In this document: piece after piece, positions 37,217 to 45,051 of the stretch
How positions within the stretch are numbered: the first letter of the stretch is position 1
How the letters are laid out: every line of letters starts with the position of its first letter
NCBI GenBank assembly: GCA_948470755.1
Contig: CAOKPU010000001.1
Span: 50,011-114,010, forward strand
Source of the DNA: an uncultured Lachnospiraceae bacterium
Lineage (GTDB): Bacteria; Bacillota; Clostridia; Lachnospirales; Lachnospiraceae
Direction of reading: 5' to 3'
Length of the DNA: 64,000 nucleotides
Translations under genes and position numbers: made by a program
Notes under the pieces: generated by a model
Told to the model about the DNA's origin: nothing
The model's database searches: none
What the model saw: the letters and a program-made list of their open reading frames with translations, nothing else

Positions 37217-37736
37217 AATATTTTTCCGGTTCCGGGTATTCCACGCCGAAAGTCTCAACAGTAACAGTCTTCATTACCTGATTTTCAAGGGGTCTGTCCT
37301 CATAATTGGTCTTACATTCAGCGATGCGGTTCACTGCTTCCATCCCTTCTATTACCTTCCCAAATGCGGCATAAGCTCCGTCTAAGTGAGGGCTTGTCTT
37401 GTGCATGACGAAAAACTGGGAACCGGCGGAGTCAGGATGCATACTTCTCGCCATGGAAAGGACTCCTTCTTCGTGCTTTAAGTTATTTTCCACGCCGTTT
37501 TGGGAAAACTCTCCTTTGATGCCGTAGCCGGGGCCGCCCATGCCGGAACCTTCCGGGTCGCCGCCCTGAATCATAAAACCACGGATGACCCTATGGAAGA
37601 TCAGGCCGTCATAAAAATTTTTGTTAATTAAAGATATAAAGTTGTTTACGGTATTGGGTGCAATCTCAGGATATAATTCTGCCTTGAAAATATCACCGTT
37701 TTCCATTGTAAAAGTAACAATCGGATTTTGTGCCAT
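37215..37736 (-). CDS. Cyclophilin-type peptidyl-prolyl isomerase
   Basis: Cytoplasmic cis-trans prolyl isomerase of 173 residues. Family core: PNTVNNFISLINKNFYDGLI, FHRVIRGFMIQGGDPEGSG with the catalytic Arg, MARSMHPDSAGSQFFVMH and LDGAYAAFGKVIEGMEAV. No signal peptide. Single-gene unit, divergent from the GNAT gene. Confidence 0.95.
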   Translation of the reverse strand: MAQNPIVTFTMENGDIFKAELYPEIAPNTVNNFISLINKNFYDGLIFHRVIRGFMIQGGDPEGSGMGGPGYGIKGEFSQNGVENNLKHEEGVLSMARSMHPDSAGSQFFVMHKTSPHLDGAYAAFGKVIEGMEAVNRIAECKTNYEDRPLENQVMKTVTVETFGVEYPEPEKY

Positions 37737-37825
37737 TATTTTGCTTCCCTTCTTTGATAAATTATTTTATGATATTACTGTATCTATTTTAGACGAAACC
37801 GGCGGGTTAGTAAATAGGGGGAGGC

Positions 37826-38674
37826 ATGTTAAAAAAAATAGTTTTTCTTATAATAGATGAAGGGCAAAGCGATAGCATTAAAAAATTGAAGAAAAAAATA
37901 GATCCTGACGATAAAAAAATATTTTATGGGAATCTTAATGATTGGAAAGAAGGAATGGAGGGATGTGCGGAGGACGAAATCCTGTTTGTGACGGATTCAT
38001 CTATCGTACTTAGGGGATTAAAGCAAAGGGGGGACTTTGTAGTGGCATTGCTTCATGAAAATAACCGGTCGGAAGATTTATCGGGGGCTTCTTATGCCAT
38101 TGCGGATATTGAGGAGTTAAGCTGGGACTCTTTTGAAAAGGCGTATCTGCGTATGGCCGGGAAACCATGGACGATTATGGAAACGGGCCGCTGTATTGTC
38201 CGGGAGACGGTAGTAGGAGATGTGGAGAAGTTTTATGATATTTATGCGGAACCTTCCATTACTTATTATATGGAGGGTTTATTTCCGGACCCGGCGGATG
38301 AAATAGAGTATATGAAAAAATATATTCAGGAAATCTATGGGTTTTATGGCTACGGCCTATGGACTATTGTACACAAAGACAGCGGGGACGTTATAGGGCG
38401 GGCAGGGCTTAGCTGGAGGCCGGGGTTCGATATGCCGGAACTGGGTTTTTTGATCGCCGTTCCTTATCAGGGGAAGGGGTATGCCTATGAGGTATGTTCG
38501 GCTATCCTGGGATATGGGGAGAGGGAGTTGGGATTTGGTAAAGTCCAGGCTCTGGTCAGGGAAGGGAACAAGGCTTCTGCAGGTCTTTGCATGAAGTTGG
38601 GGTTTGAGCGGAAGGGAATGACAGAGGATAAAGGGATATGGTATGAACGGTATGTAAGGGTATTGAATGGATGA
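37826..38674 (+). CDS. GNAT acetyltransferase with an N-terminal extra domain
   Basis: Residues about 125-282 are a GNAT fold: RCIVRETVVGDVEKFYDIYA, DVIGRAGLSW and the acetyl-CoA loop VPYQGKGYAYEVCSAIL. Residues 1-120 form a separate alpha/beta domain (IVFLIIDEG, EILFVTDSSIVLRGLKQRG, FVVALLHE) that looks like a degenerate HAD-like fold. The acceptor is unknown. GGGGAGG is only one base from the ATG. The stop overlaps the ATG of a 20-codon frame that leads to the polymerase gene, so the three may be co-transcribed. Confidence 0.85.
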   Translation: MLKKIVFLIIDEGQSDSIKKLKKKIDPDDKKIFYGNLNDWKEGMEGCAEDEILFVTDSSIVLRGLKQRGDFVVALLHENNRSEDLSGASYAIADIEELSWDSFEKAYLRMAGKPWTIMETGRCIVRETVVGDVEKFYDIYAEPSITYYMEGLFPDPADEIEYMKKYIQEIYGFYGYGLWTIVHKDSGDVIGRAGLSWRPGFDMPELGFLIAVPYQGKGYAYEVCSAILGYGERELGFGKVQALVREGNKASAGLCMKLGFERKGMTEDKGIWYERYVRVLNG

Positions 38675-38733
38675 AACAAAGATTTTTCAATGAGCATATT
38701 ATGCAGCTTATTACGGCGGGCGAATGGAGGTAG
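38671..38733 (+). CDS. Possible 20-residue leader peptide between GNAT and polymerase genes
   Basis: ATG overlaps the GNAT stop (ATGA) and the frame reads MKQRFFNEHIMQLITAGEWR, ending six bases before the polymerase ATG. The polymerase ribosome site GGAGG lies in its last codons, so translation through it could couple the two genes. It may equally be a meaningless frame. Confidence 0.3.
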   Translation: MKQRFFNEHIMQLITAGEWR

Positions 38734-38739
38734 TGGAGG

Positions 38740-40269
38740 ATGGAGGAGAAAAACCGTAGTTATATTGCGATTGATTTGAAATCATTTTACGCCTCTGTGG
38801 AATGTGTGGAGCGGGGGTTTGACCCTATGGATACGCATCTGGTGGTTGCCGATGTAAGCCGTACGGAAAAAACGATTTGCCTGGCGGTATCTCCCTCTTT
38901 AAAGGCTTATGGGATTCCGGGCCGGGCAAGGTTGTTTGAGGTAGTGCAGAGAGTTAAAGAGATCAATGCCCGGCGTCAATATGAAGCCCCCGGCCATATT
39001 TTTACAGGTTCTTCCTGCAGTCGCGCACAACTGAAAAAAATGCCGGAGCTTGCCGTTTCATATATTGCCGCTTCTCCAAGGATGGCCCTTTATATGGACT
39101 ACAGCACAAGAATCTATAATGTTTATCTGCAGTTTGCCGCGCCGGAGGATATTCATGTATATTCCATAGATGAAGTATTTATGGATGTGACGTGTTATTT
39201 GGAAACTTACCGGATGACTGCGCGGGAACTGGCGAAAAAGATGATTCGGAAAGTATGGGAGGAAACGGGAATCACCGCGGCGGCAGGCATTGGTACGAAT
39301 CTCTATCTTTGCAAAGTAGCCATGGATATCGTGGCAAAGCATGTGGAGCCGGATGAGGACGGGGTGTGCATTGCGGAATTGGATGAGATGGAGTACCGGA
39401 GGCTTTTATGGAATCACCGGCCGATTACCGATTTCTGGCGCGTGGGAAAAGGATATGCCAGGAAGTTGGAGGAAAACGGGATTTTTACGATGGGCGATAT
39501 TGCAAGATGCTCCGTTGGAGGGCCGATGGATTTTTATAATGAAGAATTGCTGTATAAATTGTTTGGCGTTAATGCGGAGCTTCTTATCGATCATGCCTGG
39601 GGCTGGGAACCGTGTACGATAGAAGATGTAAAATCGTATCAGCCGCAAAGCAATAGCCTTGGTTCCGGCCAGGTGCTTCAGCGCCCTTATGATTTTGAAA
39701 AAGGGAAGCTGATTGTGAGGGAAATGACGGATTCCCTTGTCCTTGATTTAGTGGATAAAGGGCTTTTGACAGATCAGATTGTATTGACGGTGGGTTATGA
39801 TATAGAAAATCTGACAAACCCGGAAATTAAGAAACGCTATCAGGGGCCTGTCACAGTAGACCGTTATGGACGCAGAGTCCCCAAACATGCTCATGGAACG
39901 GTAAATTTAGAACGGCAGACTTCTTCCACAAGGCTGGTTATGGATGCCGTTATGGAATTGTATGATCGTATCGTGGATAGGAATTTATTAGTTAGAAGAG
40001 TGAGCGTAACGGCAAATCATGTCGTGCATGAAAGCAGGGCCGTGAAAGAGGATGCGTTTGAGCAGCTTGAACTTTTTACCGATTATGGTGCGTTGGAGAA
40101 ACAGAGAAAGGAAGAAAAAGAAGCGCTGGAGCGGGAGAGGAAGATGCAGAAGGCGATGCTGGATATTAAAAAAAAGTTTGGAAAAAATGCAATTTTAAAG
40201 GGTATGAATCTGGAAGATGGGGCAATGGCCGTAGAGAGGAATAGGCAAATTGGCGGCCATAAGGCATAG
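38740..40269 (+). CDS. Y-family DNA polymerase (DinB/UmuC-like)
   Basis: Translesion polymerase. Catalytic carboxylates Asp12 (IAIDLKSFYASVE) and Asp144-Glu145 (VYSIDEVFMD) are present, as are the LAVSPSLKAYGIPGRARLFE fingers segment, the GIGTNLYLCKVAMDIVAKH palm and the thumb WRVGKGYARKLEENGIFTMG. The little-finger domain follows, then a charged coiled tail. At 509 residues it belongs to the longer plasmid/phage-associated group (UvrX-like) that pairs with YolD proteins. No LexA box is evident in the short upstream space. Confidence 0.94.
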   Translation: MEEKNRSYIAIDLKSFYASVECVERGFDPMDTHLVVADVSRTEKTICLAVSPSLKAYGIPGRARLFEVVQRVKEINARRQYEAPGHIFTGSSCSRAQLKKMPELAVSYIAASPRMALYMDYSTRIYNVYLQFAAPEDIHVYSIDEVFMDVTCYLETYRMTARELAKKMIRKVWEETGITAAAGIGTNLYLCKVAMDIVAKHVEPDEDGVCIAELDEMEYRRLLWNHRPITDFWRVGKGYARKLEENGIFTMGDIARCSVGGPMDFYNEELLYKLFGVNAELLIDHAWGWEPCTIEDVKSYQPQSNSLGSGQVLQRPYDFEKGKLIVREMTDSLVLDLVDKGLLTDQIVLTVGYDIENLTNPEIKKRYQGPVTVDRYGRRVPKHAHGTVNLERQTSSTRLVMDAVMELYDRIVDRNLLVRRVSVTANHVVHESRAVKEDAFEQLELFTDYGALEKQRKEEKEALERERKMQKAMLDIKKKFGKNAILKGMNLEDGAMAVERNRQIGGHKA

Positions 40270-40287
40270 GGCCGGAAGGAGGAGAGG

Positions 40288-40743
40288 ATGGTAAGCAATG
40301 TTTACCGGGAAGGCGAGGATAGTCTTTGCCGTAATACCAGGAATTGTTATGATGATATTATCCATTTGCCCCATCATGTTTCCAAAGCCCATCCCCTGAT
40401 GCCGAGGGAGGAACGTGCGGCGCAGTTTTCCCCTTTTGCAGCCCTTACCGGCTACGAGGAGTCTATAGAGGAAACCGGACGGCTGACAGAGGCAAGGAAG
40501 GAATTGGATGAAGATGAAAAAGAGATTTTGGATGGAAAAATGCGGAAGATAAGGGAGCGGATTGCAGGACATCCGAAAGTTTCCATTACGTATTTCCTGC
40601 CGGATGATAAAAAGGAAGGCGGAAAGTATGTGACGGCGGAGGGTTGTGTAGAGAGGATAGATATGTATAAGAATGTTCTGTATATGCAGGATGGGACTAA
40701 GATCCCGGTACGGGAGATTGTGGATGTGGAAATAGAGGGTTAA
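40288..40743 (+). CDS. YolD-like family protein
   Basis: A 151-residue protein 18 bp after the polymerase, start preceded by GGAGGAGAGG. The YolD signature is seen in [20 protein letters not shown] (about residues 42-61) and the C-terminal small beta domain [20 protein letters not shown] through [11 protein letters not shown]. The family is the usual operon partner of Y-family polymerases in Firmicutes and is presumed to regulate them. Confidence 0.9.
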   Translation: MVSNVYREGEDSLCRNTRNCYDDIIHLPHHVSKAHPLMPREERAAQFSPFAALTGYEESIEETGRLTEARKELDEDEKEILDGKMRKIRERIAGHPKVSITYFLPDDKKEGGKYVTAEGCVERIDMYKNVLYMQDGTKIPVREIVDVEIEG

Positions 40744-40809
40744 GATATCCCTAAGGGAGAATATACGCTTTACGATTTGCTGAAATAGGCATATGGATAT
40801 AGGAGAATT

Positions 40810-41919
40810 ATGAAAAAGGACGAAATACTGGTAATCTATGGAAATGAATATACGAAAATGACAAAAGAGCTTTTGGAAGAGGCGGGACTTGCGGAGATGA
40901 TCGGGGACAGGGAAAAAAGGATTGGGATTAAACCTAACCTGGTGTCGCCGGTTCCGGCGTCCGAGGGGGCGACTACGCATCCGGAAGTGGCGGAAGGCCT
41001 GCTGCAATATTTGCAGGAGCATGGATTTAGGGATATTGTCATTATGGAAGGAGCCTGGGTGGGGGCTGAGACGGAAGAGGCTTTTCGTGTATGCGGCTAT
41101 AAGGAACTGGCAGGAAGGTATGGAGTCAGGTTGATAGATGCACAGAAGGAAAAAGCAACGGCCGTGGATTGCGCGGGGATGGAGCTTCATATCTGTCGAT
41201 GCGCATTGGGGATAGATTATATGATCAATGTGCCGGTAATGAAAGGGCATTGCCAGACCCGTATCACCTGTGCGCTGAAAAATATGAAAGGCCTGCTGCC
41301 TAATGCCGAGAAGCGGCGGTTCCACGCTATGGGTTTACATAAACCGATTGCTCATCTGGCGGCGGGGATCCGGCAGGATTTTATCCTGGTGGACAGTATT
41401 TGCGGAGATTTAAGCTTTGAAGACGGCGGGAATCCCACGGTTATGAACCGTATTTTCGCAGCGGCGGATCCGGTGTTGTGCGATAGCTATGTATGTCGCC
41501 TGCTGCAGTACCGTATGGAGGAAGTCCCTTATATTGGGATGGCTCAGCGGCTGGGTGCGGGCGACGGAGACGTATCCAAAGCATCCGTGAGGGAAATCAA
41601 CGCCCCGGGCCATGCGGCGGGACTGCCGGATAAGGAACGGATCATGAGATTGAGGGAGATGGCGGAAGAGGTGGACTCATGCAGCGCCTGCTATGGGTAC
41701 CTGATACCGGCGTTGGACAGGCTGGAAAAAGAGGGGCTGCTTCGCGGCTTTCCGGAAAAAATATGTATTGGCCAGGGATACCGGGGAAAAAGCGGGAAGC
41801 TTGGCGTCGGCAATTGCACGCAAGGCTTCCGGTATAGTTTGAAGGGATGCCCGCCTACGGAAGAAGAAATGTACCGCTTTTTAAAGTCGATGGCGGAAAC
41901 GCTGCCCTATCAGGGGTAA
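40810..41919 (+). CDS. DUF362 domain protein with C-terminal cysteine motif
   Basis: A 369-residue cytoplasmic protein. DUF362 core: IGIKPNLVSPVPASEGATTH, VMKGHCQTRITCALKNMKG, and DGGNPTVMNRIFAAADPVLC with YVCRLL. The C-terminal part carries Cys291-x2-Cys294, Cys336 and Cys347, which could hold an iron-sulfur cluster. Function not established. It follows the YolD gene after 66 bp on the same strand and converges on the sensor kinase gene. Confidence 0.82.
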   Translation: MKKDEILVIYGNEYTKMTKELLEEAGLAEMIGDREKRIGIKPNLVSPVPASEGATTHPEVAEGLLQYLQEHGFRDIVIMEGAWVGAETEEAFRVCGYKELAGRYGVRLIDAQKEKATAVDCAGMELHICRCALGIDYMINVPVMKGHCQTRITCALKNMKGLLPNAEKRRFHAMGLHKPIAHLAAGIRQDFILVDSICGDLSFEDGGNPTVMNRIFAAADPVLCDSYVCRLLQYRMEEVPYIGMAQRLGAGDGDVSKASVREINAPGHAAGLPDKERIMRLREMAEEVDSCSACYGYLIPALDRLEKEGLLRGFPEKICIGQGYRGKSGKLGVGNCTQGFRYSLKGCPPTEEEMYRFLKSMAETLPYQG

Positions 41920-41955
41920 GGATACTTTGCATGGAAGAATGCCGGGGGGGGGTAT

Positions 41956-43245
41956 CTAGGCATTTCCGATAAGGACAGTTACGGTAAACGTATCGTCCGT
42001 ATAGGAGATGTCTAAGGCACCGCTGTATTTTTCCACGACTTCCCGAACATTGGACAGGCCGAGGCCATGGGAAAAACTATCTTTTTTGCTTGTTTGAAGG
42101 CTGCCTTTCTGCTTTACCACAGGATTGACCTTTTGGTTGGTGATCTCATAGGAGAAATAGCCGTTTTCCGTTACTCTTGCCTTGGCCGAAATCCGCCTGT
42201 TGTTGTAGTCCGGGATTTTGAGCGAAGCTTCGATGGCATTGTCCAGAGTATTGGAGAACAGGCAGCAAAGGCTAATGGAGTCTATGCCGGTCAGCTTTTG
42301 CAGGTCAATATGGAAAAAGCAGTCGATATGGTTTTCCAATGCCAGATTGTACTTTACATTGAGTACGGCATTGACAATGCTGTTTTTGCAAAAGGCCCGG
42401 TTGTGTACCGCAATCTGCGCTTCCATTTCCGCCAGATATTTTTCGGCGTCTTCATGTTTTCCGGAACGGAATAAAGAATGGATGACGCTGATATGATTAT
42501 TGATATCGTGGCGGAATTTCCGGATTTGCAGTTGGTTTTGCTCCAGTTCTTCATAATAATTCTTCTGTAGTTTCAGGTTTTTCCTTTCCATATTGCGCTG
42601 GATGCTGACCGTAAAATATTCCGCTAAAAACAAGCTGCCCAGATTTGTAACAAAGCAGGCGAAAGCGGCAGGCCACATCTTATAACTTTCTTTTGGCGTA
42701 TAGTAGATACAGGTAGTAATATTGACCAAAGAGGCCAGACAAATCGTACCAAGTAAGATCCATATCTTATTATCAAACAACTTTCTCATTTGAATAAGTT
42801 TGTTTCCGTAAAGCCGGTAAACGACATACCAGAAAAAGAGGTGCAGGAAGGTATCTGCAATGGAGCAGAAGATTTCCATTACAGCATTCCGGCCGAAATA
42901 GCCCAGCAGATGCCCTAAGATGTCCAAAACAAGAAAATTTTGGCTAATGATCAAGGGGTAGAGGATGGCGACGGAGGCCAGCTTCTGCCAGATGCTTCCG
43001 TGAAAGGCGATCATCATGACTGCGGTAAACCAGATCAGGTTCAGCGTTACATTAAAAAGGTCATTGGGGAAAATGACCATAGGGGAAAGCGCAAAAGAAG
43101 AGAAATAGATAATGGCAGTCCAAATCCATCCATCCCTTTTTTTCGCCATGTAACAGAGTATGCGGTAAAAAAAATATCCTTCTACAAAATACAATAAAGT
43201 AGCTAAAATCGATACAGAAGTTGAAATGATATGCATTATATCCAT
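41956..43245 (-). CDS. AgrC-like GHKL sensor histidine kinase
   Basis: About six membrane helices occupy residues 1-205, then a dimerisation helix with phospho-acceptor His in IRKFRHDINNHISVIHSLF, and a GHKL ATPase domain: LFSNTLDNAIEAS, SHGLGLSNVREVVEKY. This is the class that reads peptide signals and pairs with LytTR regulators, here the gene upstream at 43297-44001. No AgrB/AgrD-type peptide genes are visible beside it, so the ligand is open. Confidence 0.92.
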   Translation of the reverse strand: MDIMHIISTSVSILATLLYFVEGYFFYRILCYMAKKRDGWIWTAIIYFSSFALSPMVIFPNDLFNVTLNLIWFTAVMMIAFHGSIWQKLASVAILYPLIISQNFLVLDILGHLLGYFGRNAVMEIFCSIADTFLHLFFWYVVYRLYGNKLIQMRKLFDNKIWILLGTICLASLVNITTCIYYTPKESYKMWPAAFACFVTNLGSLFLAEYFTVSIQRNMERKNLKLQKNYYEELEQNQLQIRKFRHDINNHISVIHSLFRSGKHEDAEKYLAEMEAQIAVHNRAFCKNSIVNAVLNVKYNLALENHIDCFFHIDLQKLTGIDSISLCCLFSNTLDNAIEASLKIPDYNNRRISAKARVTENGYFSYEITNQKVNPVVKQKGSLQTSKKDSFSHGLGLSNVREVVEKYSGALDISYTDDTFTVTVLIGNA

Positions 43246-43296
43246 AAATATGCCCGCCTTTTTTCATCAGTTATATCTTTTTAATGCCATGTTTTA

Positions 43297-44001
43297 TTAA
43301 GAAAGCAACAGACGTGCAAAGGCTATTTCCAAATCCTGCCTGCAGGAGCGGCTGACGGGAAAACGGAAAGGGCCGCATATACAGTTGTTTTTTTCTAATG
43401 CGGTGACATGGTTTAGGTTTACCAGATGACGATTATGGATGCGGATAAAATAATCCGGCAGATCTTTCCCCGTCTCGTCCAGTTTCCCATAATAATCCAG
43501 TTTGTTTCCGTCCTTTAAAAGGATGCTGATCTTTCTTTTATTACTGGAAAACGCCAGTATTTTTGCTAAAGGGATTTTGGAAATCCCTGATTTCTGTTCT
43601 AAAGTATAGAATTGTTCTTTGCTATGTCCAAGTTCCTTAACAGCCTGTTCCAATACAAGCTGAATTTTATGTTCTTCATACGGTTTTAAAATATAATGAA
43701 AAGCATGAACTTCATAGCCTTGAAATACGAAATCGGGATGGGAAGTTACAAAGATCAATAAAACACCGGATTCCTTTTTGCGTAGGATTTTGGCGGTATC
43801 CATTCCGTTTAACTGCTTCATTTCAATATCTAAAAATAGTATATCGAGGCTTTCTGTTTCCAGTTTTGCAATTAAGCTTTCTCCGGAATCATATTCAAAA
43901 ATCCGGTATTTTTCCCCTAAAAGCTGTAATTTTTTTTCTAAAGGGGTGCGGAGCGCTTTGCGCATAGAACCCTCATCATCGCAGATGCCTATTGACAACA
44001 T
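43297..44001 (-). CDS. LytTR-family response regulator
   Basis: Receiver domain (1-120) with CDDE at 7-10, phospho-acceptor Asp58 in DILFLDIEM and Lys in YILKPYEEHK, followed by a LytTR DNA-binding domain (about 135-234) containing DYYGKLDETGKDLPDYFIRI and HRHLVNLNHVTALEKN. It is transcribed with the kinase, 51 bp apart, and diverges from the ABC transporter genes, which are a plausible target. Confidence 0.93.
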   Translation of the reverse strand: MLSIGICDDEGSMRKALRTPLEKKLQLLGEKYRIFEYDSGESLIAKLETESLDILFLDIEMKQLNGMDTAKILRKKESGVLLIFVTSHPDFVFQGYEVHAFHYILKPYEEHKIQLVLEQAVKELGHSKEQFYTLEQKSGISKIPLAKILAFSSNKRKISILLKDGNKLDYYGKLDETGKDLPDYFIRIHNRHLVNLNHVTALEKNNCICGPFRFPVSRSCRQDLEIAFARLLLS

Positions 44002-44295
44002 ATCTGAATTCTCCTTTTATTCCCGCGAGCAATGAGCCAGGTGACGGCGGAGCAGACATTTGGCGAACGCCGCGAGGATTTTTGATTCCCATGGTATATG
44101 AATAAAACCTGCCAAACCGCAGAATCCTTATTTATTTTACAAAAGAATCTTCCGGTTGTAAATGCGCAGTGAGAAAGGATTCAAAATCAAAACATTACAT
44201 AATCAATGTCAAACATGGCAGTTTCAAGGATGCGGCTTTTTCAGGATTTTATTAAAATAATATGCAAGAAAGAAATAGGACGAGGAGGTTGGACA
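44002..44295. other. Divergent intergenic region between LytTR regulator and ABC transporter
   Basis: No gene. Two LytTR-like words on the plus strand, CCGGTTGTA (about 44152) and GGCAGTTTCA (about 44217), are present but not at the usual 21-22 bp spacing, so I do not call an operator. AT-rich ATTTTATTAAAAT lies close before the ABC ribosome site. Confidence 0.35.
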
Positions 44296-45051
44296 ATGCT
44301 GAAAGTAAATAATCTATCAAAAAGTTATCAGTCGGGAAACCAAGTATATCCGGTATTAAAGAATATATCTTTGGAGGTGGAAAAGGGGGAGTTTGTAGCA
44401 GTTATGGGGCCTTCCGGCTCGGGGAAGACGACGCTTCTTAATTGCATATCCCGTTTCATCCCTCATGAAGAAGGGGAAATTTTTTTAGCGGATAGGGATA
44501 TTTCCGCTTTAAACGAGGAGGAACTTGCCAAGGTGCGTAATCAGCAGATGGGGTTTGTTTTTCAGGATTTTATGCTTCTGGACGGGCTGACGGTTTTTGA
44601 AAATATTTGCCTTCCACAGATTATTGCCCGCTGTCCGGTCGTACAGATGGAAGAAAAAGCAAAAACAATCTGCCGGCTTTTCGGAATTGAAAAGATTATG
44701 GAAAAATATCCGGCGGAAATCTCAGGAGGGGAAAAGCAAAGGACGGCGGTGGCAAGGGCTTTAATGAATCAGCCTTATGTGATTCTGGCGGATGAACCTA
44801 CAGGCAATCTGGACAGCAAATCCTGCAAGGCGGTTATTGATGCTTTTTTACAGGCCAAAAAAGAATTAGGAGCTACTGTTTTTATGGTGACCCATGATAG
44901 TTTTGCCGCATCGTTCTGCGACAGGGTAATTGTATTGAAAGATGGGCAGGTGTATGGGGAATTAATGAAAAAAGGATCGCGCCGCGAGTTTATGGATATG
45001 CTTTTGGATACGATCCGCATATTAGGAGGTGACGGCAATGACAATGAATAA
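44296..45051 (+). CDS. ABC transporter ATP-binding protein (MacB/BceA type)
   Basis: 251 residues from the ATG at 44296, which follows GAGGAGG; longer in-frame starts upstream lack this site. Walker A GPSGSGKTT, Q-loop FVFQDFMLLD, signature SGGEKQRTAVARALM, Walker B VILADEPTGNLDSK and H-loop VTHD are all intact. The FtsX-like permease gene overlaps its end. This pair type acts in antimicrobial-peptide resistance or lipoprotein release rather than classical import. Confidence 0.94.
   Translation: MLKVNNLSKSYQSGNQVYPVLKNISLEVEKGEFVAVMGPSGSGKTTLLNCISRFIPHEEGEIFLADRDISALNEEELAKVRNQQMGFVFQDFMLLDGLTVFENICLPQIIARCPVVQMEEKAKTICRLFGIEKIMEKYPAEISGGEKQRTAVARALMNQPYVILADEPTGNLDSKSCKAVIDAFLQAKKELGATVFMVTHDSFAASFCDRVIVLKDGQVYGELMKKGSRREFMDMLLDTIRILGGDGNDNE

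Noticed and set aside
40195-41325. A 376-codon open frame on the minus strand across the YolD and DUF362 genes
   Set aside because: The plus-strand genes have family motifs and good ribosome sites; the antisense product has no motif and low-complexity composition.
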